Part shown: one piece after another, positions 24,951 through 33,915 of the stretch
Layout: each line of letters opens with the position of its first letter
How positions within the stretch are numbered: position 1 is the first letter of the stretch
NCBI GenBank assembly: GCA_965368405.1
Contig: CBDUMS010000026.1
Span: 1 to 36,074 of the forward strand
Direction of reading: 5' to 3'
Length of the DNA stretch: 36,074 bases
DNA from: S012-113 sp965368405
GTDB taxonomy: Bacteria; Bacteroidota; Bacteroidia; Cytophagales; Cyclobacteriaceae
Notes under the pieces: generated by a model
Database searches by the model: none
What the model was told of the DNA's origin: nothing
Seen by the model: only the letters and a program-made list of their open reading frames with translations
Program-made: the position numbers and the translations under genes

Positions 24951-27900
24951 TTACCAATCATAATAAATGCGCCCCAGTAATAAGGTTCTTCATGCTTTTG
25001 CATCATATCAATTTGTGCTTTTTGCAATGATGCATACAGATCGCCTCCGTTAGCCCAGTTGGTATAGAAATGTTGCATGAGTTCCATAGTAGCTTCATCG
25101 TTTACTTTCCACAAGCTCATAATCAGCCTTTGTACCCCAGCCACGACTAAGGCGCGTTGCAACCCATAAACACCCTCACCATTTTTAACATCTCCAAGTG
25201 CAGTTTCGCAAGCCGATAAGACCACTAATTCGGTATCATCTAAATAGAGGTTCATGGCTTCATAGGCCGTTAGCACCCCGTCATTTTCTACCCCTGTGTG
25301 AATATTAGATGCGCCTGCAAATAGGAGGCCTGAACGGAATAACGGATTTTTATCATATTGATTTAATCCTGTCTGGCTTTCGATGTCTGTTATTTTTAAA
25401 TCAGGCATGAAGAAACCGTGTGTTGCCAGATGGATAACTTTTGGTGATGTTTCGTAATTCTTCAGTTTACTTTCTAATGCATTGCTACCTGTATATTTAA
25501 GTACCTGCCAGCTGTTCTGTGTTAACAGGCTATCGATATAATCTACCTCTACTTTGGTGCCGGGTAACGGGCTAATCTGATTCATATTAAGGTGTGAACG
25601 CTGTGTTTCATTCAGCACTGCCGGAATTTCAGGGTTTCCCTCTAGATCGTAGGTTGGTGCTCCCATACACAGAATAGACGAAGAAGTTGCAACCGTTGAT
25701 TTTGTATTAATTAGGTCTTTAGTACTGCTGATGTACTTAACAAAATAGTCCTGAATGAGGTAATTATCGGTATTTACATTAAAAATGGTATTAATGTTTA
25801 TCTTATTATAAACCCCATCGGCCGATATATATATGGTGTTGGCATCATCGAGTAAATCGTTAATCGGCTTCCAGAATACATTAAATGAGCGCTGGTCGTG
25901 GATGCGGTACTTTACGGTGTTCTTATAATAGTTAAAGAACTTGGATTCCATGGTCTGGCCATAAGGTAAAGTGGCAAGCCTTGGGCCTTCAGCATTTGGA
26001 AGTAAAACCAGAGCAGCATAAGTTACGGAATCGATAGCACCATTTCGTTCTACACGAAGGAGTTCAACAGCTGCTTCGTTGGTAGTAAGATTTTGAGCAA
26101 CGCTTTGCCAGGTAATATCTGCTTGCTCAAACTCACTGGCAAAGATGCTCGAGGCCTTCGACAGAGACTTTTCTAAAGTGTTTGCCTGCTCTTCAAGCAT
26201 TGGAATATCAATTCCATTAGATTCTAGTTCATCTTTAGTGTAGCTGTAATAATTAACCAATTGCTTTTTTAGATTGGTCCACGCGTTAAAGTCCGCGACA
26301 AGCTGAGTGTCGCCACTGTTTAATATTCTTTCTCTTGTTTTATTTACGGCGTTGAGTAATAGAGCTTTTGTACTGAGCTGTACATCATAAAGTCTCCTCA
26401 GAACTTCCTGATCTTGTTCATAATTGGCATAGTATTCAATACAGAACTCCTTGTAGCGGTTTACCACAGGAGTGAGCTTCGCATAAAAAGCATTCTTCTC
26501 AAGTTCACTCAATGAGGGGAAATACTTATTAATCTGTCCTAGATATTGCTCTATTACCTCATTATAGATTTCCCACGCTTCATCGTAATTATTTGTTACT
26601 TGCAGCAACACAGCCTTGCTGTACAGGGCAGCAGTATATGAAGGGTGGGTTTTATCAAATAATGCCCCTCTAATAGCGAGCACTTCATCGATTAAGGAGT
26701 CGGCAAGAACATAATTTTCTTGCTCTTGAGCCAGAATTGCCAGGTTCTGAAGGCTGTTGGCATAGCTAGGTTGCATTTTACCAATAGAATTTGCCTGAAG
26801 CTCCAATACCTTTACTAACATCGCATACGCCTCATCCTTGCGATCTGTTTTTAAGAGCAAAGAGGCGTAATTGTGCATCGAAACTGCGTAATTGGAATTG
26901 TCCTCACCATAAATCAATTTATTGGCTTCCAAAGTTTCGGATAATATCTCTAGCGCTTTATCTGCTTCTCCAATAAGCTCGTAGAGCGTGGCCAGATTTT
27001 CAAGGCTTAATACATAATCGGGATTGGCTTCACCGAATACTGATTTGTATATCGTTATCGCCTCTTGAAATTTCGCTTCTGCCTTATCGTAATTTCCCAT
27101 CTGCTGATAGAGAATGCCCATATTATTGGAAACTCCCGCGTAATCTGGGTGATTCACGCCTTTCGCATTGGCAATAATCTCACTTACCTCAATAAACTTC
27201 GGTTCTGCATTTTGGTAGTTACCTAAGCTTCTATCCAAAGTTGCTAATCGTAATAAGATATCTGCGTAGAGAGGTCCTTTACCTTGTTCTATGGTTTCTG
27301 CTAAATCCAATGCCTCATTAAATTGAGCTGTTGCAGTTGAATAGTCGCCTTTTGCCTGAGCAAGGCTTCCTAAGTTGCGTAGCAGTCCGAGCTTAATCTC
27401 AGGCTTGTCATCACCGATCGTGCTCTTGAGGTCCGTTAAAAGCAGTTCTGCTTCTTCGAATCTACTCTGGGCTTGCAATAGCGTTACATAATTAAATAAG
27501 ATAGATTGATAGAGCGTTAGGTCCTCTTCAACCCCAGGACTTGCAAGTGCTTCGAGGTAAAGATCTGCTGAGATGTTATAACTGCCTTCTATCTGATAAA
27601 AAGAAGCCGTTTTGTTTAGTATTTGAGCAGTCTGATTGCCTGGCCAACTACTTCGATCGGCATTTGCAATTATCTCAAATTGCTCTTTAGCTCCTGCAAA
27701 ATCACCTTGACGACGTAAAATACTACCGAGCTCTGCAACTACAAGATAATATTGGAGGGATGCTTCGGTTTGATTATCCAATAGCTCTGTTGCCAATTCA
27801 TTTGCTTCCAATAATTTACCGTCTATGTCATAGGCCTTTACTGCATTCAGTCCAATAATAGTATACGTATCACTTCGCTCTAAATCAAGCGATTTCAACA

Positions 27901-28927
27901 TATCAAGTGCCTGCTGGTACGCGGTAAGCGCTGCCGATGCATCACCCGTATTAAGCAGTGCCGTAGCCTGGCTATTTAAAAATAAAGCCTGACTCTCACT
28001 TGCCTGTCCATCAGCCAATACTGCCGTACTTATTTCTGCCAGGAGTGCATTCGCCTCTTCGGAGCGACCTTGAAGCTCCAGGTTATGCGCCAGTTGTTTT
28101 TTTGCTTCTATAATACTGTTGGAGCCGGGTTCTAAGGTCTCTTCTAAACCATTAATTGCTGTCGTATAATACTTTTCGCCCTTTGCAAGTTCATTTGTAT
28201 TCGTGTATGCTGTACCTAAGCCAACATTAGCATTTATTATCAGGTCTATTAATTCTGTTTCATCGTACCATTGAAACAGCAAGGTTAGATAAGATATGGC
28301 CTCGTTGAATTCGGATAACTCTATACAAAGAATGCCATATGAGTAACAGAAGTTAATATAATCGCCGGGTAATTCTTCTAATTGATCCAATACCTGAAAC
28401 GCAGATTGAAAATGCACCTTACTGTCGTTCAGCTCACCTGCTCCATATTCTGCCAAGGCTAAATGACCTTCAATCAATGCCTTTTCGTTGGGTTGTTTTT
28501 GGGTAGAATTACTCGCTAAATCTAGGCTTTCTCTTAAAACTCGAATGCCCGCAGGAAAACTGTTCGATCCTGTATACATTACGCCCAGGATATCAAGAGC
28601 ATCAATATAGGTTGCTTCTACTACCATCGTAGCGGATCGCCAGCTCTCAACCTCTTGTTCTGCATAATCTACTGCTAGATTCATATTCTCTAATGCATAT
28701 GCTGTAACAGAAAGCTGTCTCAGCAAAGCGCGGTAGTTTACATGATCGAGCTCAGCTTCTCTCTTGTAACGAACCAGTGCATTTTCACCTGATTCTAATG
28801 CCTCTTCATAACTCTCGGCATTGTAATATGAAATCGACTCTTCATAAAGTTTTAACCAATCTTGTCCTGATGCCGTTCCGGATAGAACGAGTAAGAATGA
28901 AATAATAAAAGCGACTTGTCTGGCCAT
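24947..28927 (-). CDS. Secreted TPR-CHAT protein (caspase/separase-like protease), 1326 aa
   Basis: A 1326-residue protein. I start at ATG 28927 rather than GTG 28933, giving a clean signal peptide (MARQVAFIISFLLVLSGTASG, cut before Gln). Residues 25-850 are a long solenoid of TPRs, including kinesin-light-chain-like 42-residue units (NNMGILYQQMGNYDKAEAKF, ENLATLYELIGEADKALEIL). The CHAT protease domain fills about 980-1326. The catalytic dyad is visible as His1170 (HLATHGFF) and Cys1240 (LSACETALGD), followed by GEGVYGLQRALVVAGVQRLI and the final SLWKVND and PYYWGAFIMIG, all typical of CHAT. Both active residues are intact, so proteolysis is likely. It is the first gene of an operon with the PD40-OmpA and unknown genes, through 4-base overlaps. 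Location outside the cytoplasm sets it apart from CRISPR-linked TPR-CHAT proteins. Substrate unknown. Confidence 0.9.
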   Translation of the reverse strand: MARQVAFIISFLLVLSGTASGQDWLKLYEESISYYNAESYEEALESGENALVRYKREAELDHVNYRALLRQLSVTAYALENMNLAVDYAEQEVESWRSATMVVEATYIDALDILGVMYTGSNSFPAGIRVLRESLDLASNSTQKQPNEKALIEGHLALAEYGAGELNDSKVHFQSAFQVLDQLEELPGDYINFCYSYGILCIELSEFNEAISYLTLLFQWYDETELIDLIINANVGLGTAYTNTNELAKGEKYYTTAINGLEETLEPGSNSIIEAKKQLAHNLELQGRSEEANALLAEISTAVLADGQASESQALFLNSQATALLNTGDASAALTAYQQALDMLKSLDLERSDTYTIIGLNAVKAYDIDGKLLEANELATELLDNQTEASLQYYLVVAELGSILRRQGDFAGAKEQFEIIANADRSSWPGNQTAQILNKTASFYQIEGSYNISADLYLEALASPGVEEDLTLYQSILFNYVTLLQAQSRFEEAELLLTDLKSTIGDDKPEIKLGLLRNLGSLAQAKGDYSTATAQFNEALDLAETIEQGKGPLYADILLRLATLDRSLGNYQNAEPKFIEVSEIIANAKGVNHPDYAGVSNNMGILYQQMGNYDKAEAKFQEAITIYKSVFGEANPDYVLSLENLATLYELIGEADKALEILSETLEANKLIYGEDNSNYAVSMHNYASLLLKTDRKDEAYAMLVKVLELQANSIGKMQPSYANSLQNLAILAQEQENYVLADSLIDEVLAIRGALFDKTHPSYTAALYSKAVLLQVTNNYDEAWEIYNEVIEQYLGQINKYFPSLSELEKNAFYAKLTPVVNRYKEFCIEYYANYEQDQEVLRRLYDVQLSTKALLLNAVNKTRERILNSGDTQLVADFNAWTNLKKQLVNYYSYTKDELESNGIDIPMLEEQANTLEKSLSKASSIFASEFEQADITWQSVAQNLTTNEAAVELLRVERNGAIDSVTYAALVLLPNAEGPRLATLPYGQTMESKFFNYYKNTVKYRIHDQRSFNVFWKPINDLLDDANTIYISADGVYNKININTIFNVNTDNYLIQDYFVKYISSTKDLINTKSTVATSSSILCMGAPTYDLEGNPEIPAVLNETQRSHLNMNQISPLPGTKVEVDYIDSLLTQNSWQVLKYTGSNALESKLKNYETSPKVIHLATHGFFMPDLKITDIESQTGLNQYDKNPLFRSGLLFAGASNIHTGVENDGVLTAYEAMNLYLDDTELVVLSACETALGDVKNGEGVYGLQRALVVAGVQRLIMSLWKVNDEATMELMQHFYTNWANGGDLYASLQKAQIDMMQKHEEPYYWGAFIMIGK

Positions 28928-29011
28928 GACCACTTAAAAATATGCCCCTCTACAAAAAAATGCAATTCACATCATGATAAATATAATTAAATAGTGTCAT
29001 ATCATGAAAAG

Positions 29012-29044
29012 AAAAAATTAAGGCCAACACACGGTTGGCCTTAA
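29012..29044 (-). terminator. Strong terminator after the 934-residue CHAT gene
   Basis: A perfect 11-base-pair stem (arms 29018-29028 and 29034-29044) with a five-base loop, followed on the minus strand by six T. It closes the upstream CHAT gene 69 bases after its stop and separates it from the CHAT-OmpA operon, which must then start from a promoter in 28928-29011. Confidence 0.85.
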
Positions 29045-29112
29045 GCAAGCAAAGAGGTTAGGTTAAATGTATAGCCTAAGATAAGGCTAATATCATAACT
29101 TTCAAATAATTC

Positions 29113-31917
29113 CTAATTCTTTAAGAGCACAAATGCTCCCCAGTAGTATGGGTGATTGTATTTATCACGGACTGTTCTTTGAGCTTTGGCGAATGAGGTT
29201 TCCATGTTGCCGGTAGCGAGCCAATTTTTATAAAAGCTAACCATAAGTTCTTGTGTTGCCGCATCATCTACTTTCCACAGGCTCATTACTAAATTAGATG
29301 CTCCTGCTATTAGAAATGCCCTCTGCAATCCATAGACTCCTTCGCCGGCCATCACATCACCTAGACCTGTTTCACAAGCGCTAAGCACAATGAGGTTCGT
29401 GTTATCAAGGTTCATATTCATCACCTCATAACTCGTTAAAACACCATTATTTGCGGCATTTACTGCCGAAATTGCGGGTTCCTGAGTCCCTGCGCCAGCA
29501 AATAGTAACCCGGATCTCAATAAAACGCTTTCATTAACATTATATAGTGGCACACTAAAAACAGAAGTTTGTGTACTGGAAGGATCGGCAACGAAAAAAC
29601 CATGTGTCGCAATATGAATAATACCACTATGGTCTGCTTCCTTAAAAAAACTCTCCGATGCTTCAGTGCCTGTTTTGATATTCGTTTTATAACCTCCGGT
29701 AGTTAAGGTTGCCTTAATGGCATTCACCTCCACCCCAGTACCGGGTAGTGGCGCAATTGCATCGCCTCCATAGGTAGGATTACCCATTAAAGTAGCATGT
29801 TTAGCAACCGCCTTCTCCTCTTTGGCTAAATTGGTTATATCGCGGAGGCTCGAGATAGTCGTAAATTCTCTCCGGTCTAAGAGATAGCTATTCTCACTTG
29901 ATTGTAATGAACCAATACTAATCTGATTAAAGACACCATCCAGAGAGAGGTAAACTTTCTTAGTATCTCCTAGTTTGGCATCTATTTCCTGCCAGTAATT
30001 CTTATACGAGATCAGGTCAGCTTTTTTATACTTAATCAAATTTCGATAGAGTTTAAAGTATTTGTCTTCTAAAGAAGCTCCATCACTAAGGTTTACTTTA
30101 TCCACACCAGACGACGAAACTACCAAAACCAGATAACTGAGTTCATTATGATTGGCCTTATCAATTCGAATAAATTCGAGGGCTAATTCCTGATCATTTA
30201 GCTCGGCTTGAATATCATCAAGCTGCGGAACATCTTGCTGATACGCTTGAGTAAATAGTCCAGATCGTTCTGAAAGAGACTTCTCGAGGTTATTGGCAGC
30301 GGTGTTAATAGAATCGAGGTTAATTTTTTGATCACGTAATTCTTCTCGACTCATGGCATAATAATGTGCTAATGAGCCTTTTTGATCAAGCCAGGTGCGG
30401 TAATCCTCAATAAGGCTGGCATCTCCACTATTTAGAATTTGATTTTTAACTTTCGTGGTACCACTCAGTAGCATAGCTTTTGTAAATAGGCGATATTCAG
30501 CGGCTTGGTTCAGTACTTTTTCATCGTCTGCACTAGCTGCAAAAGCATAATAGGTCTCAAATCGTGGTCTTAGTGTTTTCCAATATAATGCCTTCTCTGT
30601 ATCACTCATTGGGGCAAAATATGATCCAACGAATTCCAGGGACTTATCCAGTGCTTTAGTAAGATGTTTATTGGCCTCATTGGGGTTGCCTTTTTTCCAA
30701 TTTAGAACACCCAATTGTACCTGTGTGTCCACAGTATTGGGGTGCTGAGAACCGTAAGTACTTGCTAACACAGATTCCGCTTTTTCTAAATATTTCTCGG
30801 CGTTATCCAGCTTATCGGTAGTTAGGTATAAAGCACCTAGCCTTGCAGATGCTAATCCATAACCAGAATATTGATCGCCAAACTTTCTATCATAAACTGC
30901 TAATGCTTCAAGATACAAATCTTCAGCCTCCTCAAAGCGTCCCATGATTTCATACAAAGCACCCAAATTCTCTATCATATGTGCATAGTCGGGATTCGAC
31001 TTCTTGCTTTTCATAGGGTTTTTTGCGATCGCATTTATAGCCTCTTGATAAATCTTTTCCGAGGCATCGTATTTACCTTCCTGCTGGTACAATAAGGCTA
31101 GGTTTACCTGAAACCGTGTATACTGAATAGATTGAGCCGAAAGAGATTTCAAGGCTACCTCCAAAGATTTTACAAAGTCCCTTTCTGCATCATCGTACCT
31201 TCCTAGAGTCTGATATAACACCCCTCTATTATTTAAACCAATTGCATATGCAATACTCTCGTTCCCGAGTACTTCAAGATTAATGTCAACTGCTTCACTA
31301 ATCTCTTTTTCAGCCTCATTATAATTACCCAGATCCTTGTTCAGTACGGCCATGTTATTGAGTGAGGCAGCAAAGTCTTTGCTTTGTCGACCTAAATACT
31401 TTTCCCGGATATTCATTGCCGTTCGGGTAAGTTCTTCAGCGGCCCCGTAGCGACCCATACTGTTATAAAGCAAGCCAAGGTTAGCCAATCCACGACCGTA
31501 GAGAGGATTACTCTCGGCACTTTCCGTGATAAGAATAGCATTAGCAGATAGAAAAAATCCTTCCGCCGCTTTGAACTGATTAGTTGAGTATAGCATCTCG
31601 CCTACATCCATATAATCGCGAGCAACCTCCAGAGACGTTTTATCTTTCTCCTCATCAACAACCATTGTTGCCAGGTTCAGTACATCTGCTCCTTTTTCTT
31701 TGCTTTCGAATTGGGCAGCTTTATCACTTAATGACACTGCATAGCTAAAGCTGGCAGAATCAAACTTAGCTTTAGTCTCATTCAGTTCTTTTGATAGCAA
31801 CTTTTTCCCTTCTTTTTTTGCAAGCTTTAACCCTTGATTTTTCAACAAATCACCAAACTGCCCGTAAGAAAGGGAGGAACAACACAATACGAGGATTAGG
31901 ACAGCAGTCTTTTTCAT
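29113..31917 (-). CDS. Secreted TPR-CHAT protein (caspase/separase-like protease), 934 aa
   Basis: A 934-residue paralogue of the next gene downstream. Signal peptide MKKTAVLILVLCCSSLSYG, then a short lysine-rich helix (QGLKLAKKEGKKLLSKEL) before the TPRs. About eight 42-residue TPRs span residues 80-430 (ANLGLLYNSMGRYGAAEELT, NNRGVLYQTLGRYDDAERDF, ENLGALYEIMGRFEEAEDLY). The CHAT domain fills about 580-934 with His772 (HIATHGFF) and Cys848 (LSACETGLGD), then GEGVYGLQRAFLIAGASNLV, SLWKVDDAATQ and YYWGAFVLL. The His-Cys spacing is 76 residues, against 70 in the larger protein, and the whole C-terminal half aligns with it, so the two arose by duplication. It ends in its own strong terminator and probably has its own promoter in 31918-32069. 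Predicted active protease at the periplasm or cell surface; target unknown. Confidence 0.9.
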   Translation of the reverse strand: MKKTAVLILVLCCSSLSYGQFGDLLKNQGLKLAKKEGKKLLSKELNETKAKFDSASFSYAVSLSDKAAQFESKEKGADVLNLATMVVDEEKDKTSLEVARDYMDVGEMLYSTNQFKAAEGFFLSANAILITESAESNPLYGRGLANLGLLYNSMGRYGAAEELTRTAMNIREKYLGRQSKDFAASLNNMAVLNKDLGNYNEAEKEISEAVDINLEVLGNESIAYAIGLNNRGVLYQTLGRYDDAERDFVKSLEVALKSLSAQSIQYTRFQVNLALLYQQEGKYDASEKIYQEAINAIAKNPMKSKKSNPDYAHMIENLGALYEIMGRFEEAEDLYLEALAVYDRKFGDQYSGYGLASARLGALYLTTDKLDNAEKYLEKAESVLASTYGSQHPNTVDTQVQLGVLNWKKGNPNEANKHLTKALDKSLEFVGSYFAPMSDTEKALYWKTLRPRFETYYAFAASADDEKVLNQAAEYRLFTKAMLLSGTTKVKNQILNSGDASLIEDYRTWLDQKGSLAHYYAMSREELRDQKINLDSINTAANNLEKSLSERSGLFTQAYQQDVPQLDDIQAELNDQELALEFIRIDKANHNELSYLVLVVSSSGVDKVNLSDGASLEDKYFKLYRNLIKYKKADLISYKNYWQEIDAKLGDTKKVYLSLDGVFNQISIGSLQSSENSYLLDRREFTTISSLRDITNLAKEEKAVAKHATLMGNPTYGGDAIAPLPGTGVEVNAIKATLTTGGYKTNIKTGTEASESFFKEADHSGIIHIATHGFFVADPSSTQTSVFSVPLYNVNESVLLRSGLLFAGAGTQEPAISAVNAANNGVLTSYEVMNMNLDNTNLIVLSACETGLGDVMAGEGVYGLQRAFLIAGASNLVMSLWKVDDAATQELMVSFYKNWLATGNMETSFAKAQRTVRDKYNHPYYWGAFVLLKN

Positions 31918-32069
31918 AACTATTCCAATTTTAATTTATATAATAAAGGTACAATACTCTGAACTAAAGGCGTAACAAACATTGCATCATCCATAGGCAA
32001 ATTACCTAATGGCTTAATTTATGCAATTCACCGAGAAATCTTAGTTAACTACCCCCGACTTTTGAGAGT

Positions 32070-32369
32070 ATGAAAAATCATCTACTATCTTCGGTTATCG
32101 ACACGCTTTGTAATTCGGCCTACCTAAAACTATTTATGGGTCTGAGCTGGTTAAGTATAATTGGTGCAGCAGGCTACTATAATATAGTTTTAGAGGTTTA
32201 TCTCTTAACATTGTTCATCGGTATTGGAGCTTATAGCATCTGTAATTTATACCGCACAAAGAGCTCAGAGGAAATTACTAATGGACCTACACAAGCGCAT
32301 CATACTCCTCCAAAGGAAAACTACCTGGAGGTATTCATGCCTAGAGAACAAACCGAGTATAATAACTAA
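32070..32369 (+). CDS. Small two-TM membrane protein of unknown function
   Basis: A 99-residue protein with two hydrophobic segments (about residues 18-36 and 40-58) and a hydrophilic, His/Pro-containing C-terminal tail of about 40 residues. I recognise no family. It begins at ATG 32070, 152 bases from the divergent CHAT gene, and its stop lies three bases before the end of the converging pyrB. The reading frame has the hydrophobic pattern and codon choice of a true gene, and nothing on the other strand explains it. It may be a lineage-specific inner-membrane protein; no role can be suggested. Confidence 0.6.
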   Translation: MKNHLLSSVIDTLCNSAYLKLFMGLSWLSIIGAAGYYNIVLEVYLLTLFIGIGAYSICNLYRTKSSEEITNGPTQAHHTPPKENYLEVFMPREQTEYNN

Positions 32370-32372
32370 GAC

Positions 32373-33293
32373 TTAATTCCTTGTTGCAAGCAGATATAGC
32401 ACAGCCATCCGAATTGCTACGCCATTTTCAACCTGATCTAATATTATCGAGTGATCGGAGTCAGCCACATCACTGTTAATTTCTACTCCTCTATTAATCG
32501 GACCCGGATGCATAATTGTAATCTCTTTGTTCAGTTGGTCCAATCTGGATTTATTAATACCGAAATAGATCGAATACTCTCTTAAGGAAGGGAAATACTT
32601 TATTTGCTGACGTTCTAGCTGAATACGAAGTACATTGGCTACATCACACCATTCCAATGCCTTTTGTACATCGAGTTCTACCTTTACACCTAACGCACTA
32701 ATATGTTTGGGCAGTAAGGTGATTGGTCCACATACCATTACTTCCGCACCTAATTTCTGTAATGCAAAAATATTGGATATTGCAACCCTGCTATGCATGA
32801 TATCACCAATTATAGCCACCTTTTTCCCAGACACATCTCCTAGTCGCTCGCGAATAGAATAGGTATCGAGTAATGCCTGTGTAGGATGCTCGTGAGTGCC
32901 ATCGCCTGCGTTCACAATATTAGCATCGATATGATTTGCCAGAAAATGGGGCGCTCCAGGGCTAGCATGCCGCATAACAACCATATCAACTTTCATTGCC
33001 AGGATGTTATTAACTGTATCGAGTAAGGTTTCCCCTTTCTTAACCGAACTTGAGGATGCTGAGAAGTTCACTACATCGGCCGAAAGTCTTTTTTCTGCAA
33101 GTTCGAAGGAAAGCCGAGTTCTGGTTGAATTTTCGAAAAAGACATTGGCGATAGTGATATCACGAAGTGAAGGCACCTTTCTAATAGGTCGATTAATAAC
33201 TTCTTTAAAGTTGTCTGCCGTTTGAAAAATTAAATTAATGTCATCCGCATTGATGTTCTTGATTCCAAGTAAGTGCTTTTGACTTAGAGGCAT
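32373..33293 (-). CDS. pyrB: Aspartate carbamoyltransferase catalytic subunit
   Basis: A 306-residue cytoplasmic enzyme that joins carbamoyl phosphate and aspartate in the committed step of pyrimidine synthesis. The carbamoyl-phosphate loop FFENSTRTRLSFE lies at 53-65, with STRTR at 56-60. HPTQALLD follows near 145, then KVAIIGDIMHSRVAISNI and the aspartate-domain HPGPINRGVEI, all class signatures. The length fits the catalytic chain. No regulatory PyrI chain is encoded nearby, so it probably works as the unregulated trimer. Its ATG overlaps the pyrR stop by one base (TAATG), which couples the two. Assignment is secure. Confidence 0.97.
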   Translation of the reverse strand: MPLSQKHLLGIKNINADDINLIFQTADNFKEVINRPIRKVPSLRDITIANVFFENSTRTRLSFELAEKRLSADVVNFSASSSSVKKGETLLDTVNNILAMKVDMVVMRHASPGAPHFLANHIDANIVNAGDGTHEHPTQALLDTYSIRERLGDVSGKKVAIIGDIMHSRVAISNIFALQKLGAEVMVCGPITLLPKHISALGVKVELDVQKALEWCDVANVLRIQLERQQIKYFPSLREYSIYFGINKSRLDQLNKEITIMHPGPINRGVEINSDVADSDHSIILDQVENGVAIRMAVLYLLATRN

Positions 33294-33832
33294 TATTCTT
33301 CTTCGTTAATTAACCAAACTTTATTTTTCTTACCTTTTCCTATTTCTACCAAAACTTTTTGCGATTCAATGGTATTAACATCCTTGCCAATATAATCTGG
33401 TGAAATAGGCAGGTCTCGGGTGTATTTTCTATTAATTAATACTAATAATTCTACTTTATTGGGTCTGCCATAGGCCATCATCGCATCGAGTGCTGCACGC
33501 ACAGATCTTCCGGTAAAAAGCACGTCGTCCACAATGATTACCTCTTTATCTTCTATGATGAAGTCTATTTTAGTTGCGTTGGCTGTTGATGGTTTTTCGC
33601 GTCGCCTGAAATCATCACGATAAAAAGTAGTGTCGAGATAGCCATACTGAATATCGGAGCCGGTAAGTTCTTTTAGATGTTCAACCAATAAGTCAGAGAA
33701 ATGGATTCCTCTAGGTTGTAATCCCAGAATTACCGTATTCGAAAAGTCTCCGTGGTTTTCAATTAATTGCTGACAAAGACGGTCGACCGTGATAGAGAGA
33801 AGTTCGGCATTCAGTATCAGTCTTTTTTGCAT
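33293..33832 (-). CDS. pyrR: PyrR, pyr operon regulator / uracil phosphoribosyltransferase
   Basis: A 179-residue type I phosphoribosyltransferase-fold protein. The PRPP-binding signature VIIVDDVLFTGRSVRAALDAM lies near residues 96-116. Other PyrR marks are VILGLQPRGIHFSDLL, LDTTFYRDDFRRR and KVELLVLINR. In Firmicutes PyrR binds pyr mRNA leaders and controls attenuation with UMP as ligand, and it also has some UPRTase activity. I start at ATG 33832, where MQKRLILNAE matches the family. A longer frame from 33892 would translate through the inverted repeat upstream and add 20 unlike residues. It precedes pyrB with a one-base overlap, and the preceding gap of 83 bases to the S9 peptidase gene holds a long hairpin. 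Confidence 0.93.
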   Translation of the reverse strand: MQKRLILNAELLSITVDRLCQQLIENHGDFSNTVILGLQPRGIHFSDLLVEHLKELTGSDIQYGYLDTTFYRDDFRRREKPSTANATKIDFIIEDKEVIIVDDVLFTGRSVRAALDAMMAYGRPNKVELLVLINRKYTRDLPISPDYIGKDVNTIESQKVLVEIGKGKKNKVWLINEEE

Positions 33833-33847
33833 GGCAGTACTAGGAGG

Positions 33848-33855
33848 CAAATATA
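33848..33855 (-). promoter_or_regulatory. Candidate -7 box of pyrR-pyrB
   Basis: TATATTTG on the minus strand fits TAnnTTTG and ends 15 bases before the chosen pyrR ATG. No convincing -33 TTG is present at usual spacing. If it is used, the upstream hairpin would not be in the pyr transcript. Confidence 0.3.
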
Positions 33856-33858
33856 ATA

Positions 33859-33907
33859 AAGAATCGAACATGAATACAGCGAATCTCTCCATTCATATTC
33901 GATTCTT
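33859..33907 (-). repeat. 17-base inverted repeat upstream of pyrR
   Basis: Arms 33859-33875 and 33891-33907 are separated by 15 bases. On DNA they differ at one position. In minus-strand RNA that position becomes a G:U pair, giving an unbroken 17-pair stem; in plus-strand RNA it is a C/A mismatch. The minus-strand 3' side continues with a weak U-rich run (UUUAUUAUAUUU). It may terminate the S9 peptidase transcript or regulate pyrR-pyrB. Confidence 0.7.
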
Positions 33908-33915
33908 AAGAAGAT

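Noticed and set aside
24947..31917. CRISPR-linked (Craspase-type) or gasdermin-linked TPR-CHAT defence system
   Set aside because: No CRISPR array, Cas gene or gasdermin-like gene is present, and both CHAT proteins carry signal peptides, which does not fit a cytoplasmic defence role.
33833..33892. Longer pyrR start giving 20 extra residues
   Set aside because: The extension is unlike PyrR, and it covers the inverted repeat and a promoter-like box. The ATG at 33832 fits the family.
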